Assembly: GCF_001039355.2 (NCBI RefSeq)
Contig: NW_019773992.1
Location: 384,482 to 448,481 of the forward strand
Length of the DNA: 64,000 nt
Reading direction: 5' to 3'
Source of the DNA: Lingula anatina
Lineage: Eukaryota; Brachiopoda; Lingulata; Lingulida; Lingulidae
Part shown: positions 59,185-64,000 of the stretch, one piece after another
Layout: each line of letters opens with the position of its first letter
How positions within the stretch are numbered: the stretch's first letter is position 1
Program-made: the position numbers and the translations under genes
Notes under the pieces: model-generated
What the model saw: only the letters and a program-made list of their open reading frames with translations
The model's database searches: none
What the model was told of the DNA's origin: nothing

Positions 59185-61385
59185 TTTTTTTTTCAGATGA
59201 ATGTCAACAATTTAGCCATATACAGACGAATTATTTCAGAAACCTTAAATGTAAAGTTGGTGATACAAGACTGCAGTTCCCATCCCGGCTACCTCTATCC
59301 CTTAACCCTTTAGTGTTAAGCTTGCATGGATATAACTAAGCAAGGCTTTGAAGACAAAATATCTATCCTTTCTTAATTCTATTAACCAAAGCGGTGGTGA
59401 CGCACAAATACATGTATGGGAGCTGTTTGGAGTGCTGTCACTGGCTTAACCTACACTAATTTGATTAAAAAATGGAAAGACGCAGCCTCATACGTGGATT
59501 TAGTCTGATCGACGCATTACAATTGGTATATTTCATTTTGAGACCTTCGGGGTTTGTAAGTTCCATTACCCGCCCTTAAAAAAAACAAGCCGGATGTGAT
59601 GCAAACAGTCTGCCGAAAAACTGGTCAAAATACAGTTCCTATTCCTCTCCACCACCCCCACCACCACCACCCTCTTTGAAAGAGTACGACTTATACCGGA
59701 GATTGACATATGTCTCATCGATTTTGTTCTTTTTGTTTTAAATGTTTATAGTATTTTCGTTAATGGTTTGCAACTGATTTAAAGACATGAGTTTTAAGTG
59801 TTTTTAGATCCATTTACAAATTAAGGAGACATTCTTAAGATTTCGTCATAGAAAAAGTCCCAAATTTTTTAGCAGAAGAGACAATTGAAGCAATTCTTTG
59901 TCATTTTCTGTTTTAAAATAAGAACGAGGCGGTGGTTTGGGCCGGTACTAAAAGACTTTTATTTGCAACTACACTGCAAACTTTTAAGATGGTATATATC
60001 TGATTCTCTATACACAACTTTTAAAAAGAAGTCCTTTGTCTTATGGCCCATTTTCCTGCTTTTCCTAAGACTGAATTTTTCCCCTCAACATTATAACTGC
60101 TAAAATGTATTTAGAAACACTCCGCCTTTATTGCTTTTGGCAATTTTCAAAACTACGACGCATGTGGTAGTCTGGCAATAATCAGCATTCCGTGGATCCA
60201 TTGTTGTATAAGGGGGTTATGGGACTGGAGTGAGAGAGTAAGACAGAGATAGAGATGGATAGCTCTATGTAGTCTGTAGTTTTGCGGAGTAAGTATTTGA
60301 TATGGAAGTAAGCCTACAGACACGGCCAACTGTATTAGGCCGTTCGACATTATCGTCCCTTTAACCACCGCACAACTTAGAGAAATTATTTTCAAATAAT
60401 ATTTTCTTGAAGCACATTAATCTGGAAAATATATACCTGAGGCTTAAGTGTACAGTTCTTATTTTGACAGCAACTCAAGCGCATTGCTTTTTAAAACCAC
60501 ATTAAGTTAAATGATTGGTGTATATACAGGTACTAACAAGCTATTAGTATTTCCGTAGGTGGATTTAACAAATAATTTAGAAAGTGCATGAGTTAACGCC
60601 AATTTCAATCACAGATCCTTCTTTTTCTATATAATGAGAATGCACATCAGCAAAAGCATAAGCAAATCTCATCAAGTTGGTCGTCATATCGTACAGATTC
60701 CTTTTCCATTTACGTACCTACAGTTGTCGTTCTTGCTTCAATGCATTATAACGTTATAAGTCAACCTTTCTTGCACTCAGGGGCAAAAAGAGTTGGTATA
60801 AGAAAAAAATACATTTGAGTGTTTCTCCTTTCAGGCCTGAGAACCATTACAGTCATTTTGAACCCCACTTTTGGTGTAATCTATGATCCAGTTTGTTTAA
60901 TGTGTCTAAGGATAAACGATCGCGCGATCTGTTATTTTATTTCTGAGGACGAAGAAACGTAGTGATGGGATTTTGAGCTCATTACCGACATTTGCTGATG
61001 GAATGTGAAAGATAAATTACTCTCAAAACTGAATTCCCTTAATCAGCAAAAGCCAATTAATGTTAAAGTTCACTCTTTTCTCCAGAATAAGAGGCGTTCC
61101 ATGTTGCATTCCGGACGATTAGAACATAAATCACTTGTTCCCTTTATAAAAAACTTTAAGTTGTTCAGCTGATCGAATTTGCATCAGTATCTGGTTACCA
61201 AATTATACTTAATACGACAATAGTCATTCTTTTTTTTTTTTTACCGATCTACCTATTATATTAAAATATTTATTTGAACAAAAAATTACAATGAATTAAA
61301 TCAGTTAGGTGCAGGTTTTTAATGATTTTTCCGCACAATATAGGTAATAAAAGACTATGACAATGTAAAAAAGACACATATGTAC
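59185..61385. other. Intergenic, no gene recognised
   Basis: AT-rich sequence with a C/A-rich run near 59650-59670 and short T tracts. No splice-bounded coding segment is supported on either strand. Confidence 0.45.
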
Positions 61386-61450
61386 CTTGAATGTTCTGGA
61401 GGCTAAAGCTCAGCAGTATAAGCAAATATCCCATGAGGTATCCCATCGTC
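61386..61450 (-). CDS. Possible first coding exon with signal-peptide-like start
   Basis: Acceptor CCTTAG, then ATG at 61446 opening MGYLMGYLLILLSFSLQNIQ and a donor CAAG|GTACAT, phase 1. The hydrophobic core looks like a secretory signal. An upstream - strand exon with a canonical donor (CAACAG|GTAAGA at 61990) reaching back to at least 62183 would fit as its 5' UTR. The next exon is unknown. Phase 1 also matches the ETS1/2 exon at 46082, but a signal peptide on a nuclear factor would be odd. Confidence 0.3.
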
Positions 61451-61990
61451 CTAAGGGGTGGCAGAGGAGAAACGTTAGACTACCAGATTTTACACATTGC
61501 TCAGCGTCGTTGACAAAAGGCCCACCTCGATACAGCAACTATTTCTTTTTAATTCAACGTTCATAAACACTCCAAGTTTGACTGGTAAAGAAGACGTCCA
61601 GCAGAGAGCGGATTATCACATTAACACTCTAGCCACTCGTATGCATGCAGCGGCTGTTTGCACAGAAAGCAAACGCCACTGGAAAGTGTCAGATGAACGT
61701 ATCTAGGCTTTTTTCTGTTGTTCGTTACCCTTAAAATATTACATAAATTAACTAGGTAACAACATTTCTTTCTCCGCGTGGAGCTTCGCAAATATTTTGA
61801 TGCCTGCTGATAGACAAGAAAGCGCTGTGATTCAAGTTAGTTAACACAACTTTGAGACCTTAGTTTGGTATACTCATTGACCGCAAATTTACGGTTGTGC
61901 TGTTGAATATAGTTCACAACTAATTTTGAGAATTGGGCAAAAATTGTTATTCAGATAAGTAGGCCTAATTTTAATAGATAAATTCTTACC

Positions 61991-63165
61991 TGTTGCAGAA
62001 TACAGCTATCTTTGAACATGCATCTCGGCAGTTTTTTTGCGTATGCTCCAATGTTTTCATACGGATAGAGGATAAAGCTGAGGTTACGACCGTATGAGGA
62101 CCGTATGTAGATGGTGGATTCATGACATTTTGCATATATCCATGTGTTGACAGCAACTTGCCTAATTTGTCAATAATGTTCAAGTGGCGTTTTATACTTT
62201 AATACAGAGTTAATGTACCTACTACATGTACATGTATTCAACTGTATGTATTTCATTGTTTTTGAATGAAATTATGAAATGATCAACAAATAAACTTCTT
62301 TCCCCTTATTCAGTACACAGTCTTCCATTCTGCTTTGGCACTGCCGTCTCACCTAACACAATTTTGATGGTGCGTTTACCGCGATTCCTCTTATTCAACC
62401 TGCCATAAAATCACAACAACATTAATTTTTGCATTTAATTTTTACATCACGCATATCAAGTTTTAGCACAAAAAAGATAAATAACATAAAATAAAAAAAA
62501 AGATAATTAAAAATAAATACACAAAAAAGAAAAATCACGTTTTACATGAACTATCTTTGATCATCACTGATATCAAATATCTGAAATATCTTTGTTATAT
62601 GAAAACTGGCTGTATCAATTTCTTTATTTCGATTTGATAACAGGCTTCAACTGTGCACACAGACAAATTGGAGTTTCTGTGTTTTGTGGTCTTCGAATTG
62701 TGCAATTTTTACCCAATTTTCAGTCTAAAACTGCGTGCTCACGAGACTTGTATCTTTTTTTCTACGAATGTGCGATTGCGTTCAGCATCATAGATGGTCA
62801 ACAAAAACAAAGTTCATTCTTTTAAAAAACTGGCACACACAGTATAGACAGGACATTTTAATGTTAATTAAAATGACTAACTAACAGAAATAACACTTAA
62901 TGTAAGTCATCTTTATATGTTCCAAGTCACCCTCTGATATTCCAGTCATGGCATTTTTCTCTATAGTACAAACTCCAACAATTGCATTGATCTTTGTGGA
63001 TGAAATTTACTAAAGATGGTCCTTCAGTTTGTTTATTTTACGATATTCTTACTGCCATCTCACAACGCAATTTATTACATTGGAATTGGTCGCACTGGAC
63101 GTCGACGTCCTTGCGTAAACCAGTTCAGATTGCCTCAGGTATATTTATGATGCCGAGTTATACAG
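61991..63165. other. Mostly unannotated, with a possible leader exon near 61990-62183
   Basis: Only the - strand donor at 61990 (CAACAG|GTAAGAATT) suggests an exon. The 65-codon frame above it (62183 to 61986) has unremarkable composition and may be 5' UTR. Nothing else is recognised. Confidence 0.3.
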
Positions 63166-63256
63166 TCAGGTCTTCTTTGCAATGGTTTGTGCCTTTTCGG
63201 CGGCTCTTGCCTTCCATCGCTTCACCATTTCTGCTTGCTTTTGTGTTAACTGCAGC
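63166..63256 (-). CDS. Possible terminal coding exon of an unidentified gene
   Basis: Acceptor CTTTTCCTTTATAG, then 29 residues starting LQLTQKQAEMVKRWKARAAE and ending IAKKT with a stop. They are strongly basic and helix-prone, unlike random AT-rich translation. Upstream exons would lie at higher coordinates. A - strand frame at the window edge (63944-64000, RDVVVAYVRRHGVLGFYS) is a weak candidate. Family unknown. Confidence 0.35.
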
Positions 63257-64000
63257 CTATAAAGGAAAAGCAAAACAATGCACTCCACGAATGGTTTGTG
63301 GATATCTTTTAGTTGCAACCGTTAAAGGTCCAAATGTTGTTATCTGAAAAAGAAACCACGTGTGCGTGCTATGCATATAAAGAGTGATGTCCTGAAATAA
63401 ATGAATGAAAAGTCTCACATCTACAAGGCTTTCTTCACATTCGTTTGTGTTGCAGATAACATCCGAGTCTTTTCCAATTCAGATGATTTAGCCAGCAGAA
63501 TAAACAACAATATATTGACTTGTGCATTATTCTGTGACCCCCAGTTGGACAGGATTTCTCATCAATTTTGAAAAGTACACTTCACGGGTTGTATTATTCT
63601 CAACGGAGATTACTTTCACAAGGCATAAATATTGGCTACACCTACTTTGTTATTCACAATTCAAGTATTCATCGCTTGCTTTTTATGAATAATTTAAAAA
63701 GGCACCAATCGATAATTCATTTGACATGAGAGTCGTTTTCGTCTATTAGCCTTATGTGGCTCACAGAATAAACAAGATATAATCGGACACCAATGATTTC
63801 AGGATATATTTCCACCTACGGGTCAATTCTCTTGTTTATGAAACCATTTATAAGTGTAAATAACATTAATGTAAGAAGAAAACTTTGGACATACATTATT
63901 AATGATGATATACGTTTTGCTTTTTGTTATCGTTTTGTTTACTATTAGAATAAAAACCAAGGACACCGTGCCTTCGCACATACGCCACGACCACATCTCG
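63257..64000. other. Window end, nothing firmly supported
   Basis: AT-rich, with no strong exon. The weak - strand coding-like stretch at 63944-64000 runs off the window and cannot be judged. Confidence 0.3.

Noticed and set aside
62994-63347. 117-codon + strand frame
   Set aside because: No recognisable domain, and it overlaps antisense a better-supported - strand terminal exon.
1-64000. tRNA, snRNA or rRNA genes
   Set aside because: I scanned by eye for T-loop motifs such as GGTTCGAAT with matching acceptor stems and saw none; a tRNAscan-SE/Infernal run would be decisive.

Overview
The window is animal nuclear DNA: AT-rich, with spliced genes of short exons, canonical GT/AG junctions, microsatellites, poly(A) tracts and small DNA-transposon remnants. 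The gene set (an orphan kinesin-14, TBCEL, RABAC1 and an ETS1/2 transcription factor with a PNT domain), the marine-type interspersed repeats and the high allelic divergence suggest a marine invertebrate, most likely a lophotrochozoan such as a mollusc. That placement is inference; no species is claimed. || Layout: 1-1,130 holds the last exon of a + strand gene whose end runs into a 56-bp minisatellite. 4,167-10,657 (-) is a C-terminal-motor kinesin (kinesin-14), read exon by exon. 11,229-17,300 (-) is TBCEL, the tubulin cofactor E-like protein, with two competing last exons that each encode the ubiquitin-like domain. 17,516-20,717 (+) is RABAC1 (PRA1), which starts about 270 bp from the TBCEL first exon in a head-to-head arrangement. 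20,936-30,738 is gene-free and holds a 2.57-kb near-tandem duplication around an N. 30,739-49,645 (-) is an ETS1/2 (Pointed-like) transcription factor with PNT and ETS domains and a polyQ/polyP exon; two of its exons appear twice, in blocks that meet at single Ns. 53,001-59,160 holds a probable LTR and a truncated chromodomain-bearing Ty3/gypsy integrase. 59,185-64,000 holds only weakly supported exons. || Transposon remnants are plentiful and sit inside the genes: a 215-bp MITE in three copies with 3-bp target duplications, one of them duplicating the RABAC1 stop codon; a 1,308-bp TIR element in a TBCEL intron; a roughly 260-385-bp TIR family in four places; a 278-bp long-TIR element; and a hAT-like MITE in the ETS gene. 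|| Eight single Ns are present. At four of them the flanking sequence is a near-identical direct duplication, which looks like unmerged allelic contig ends rather than real duplication. Functionally, TBCEL and the kinesin both concern microtubules and lie in tandem on one strand; RABAC1 and ETS1/2 have unrelated roles in Rab membrane trafficking and RTK/ERK-responsive transcription. No operon-like, CRISPR or defence system is present.
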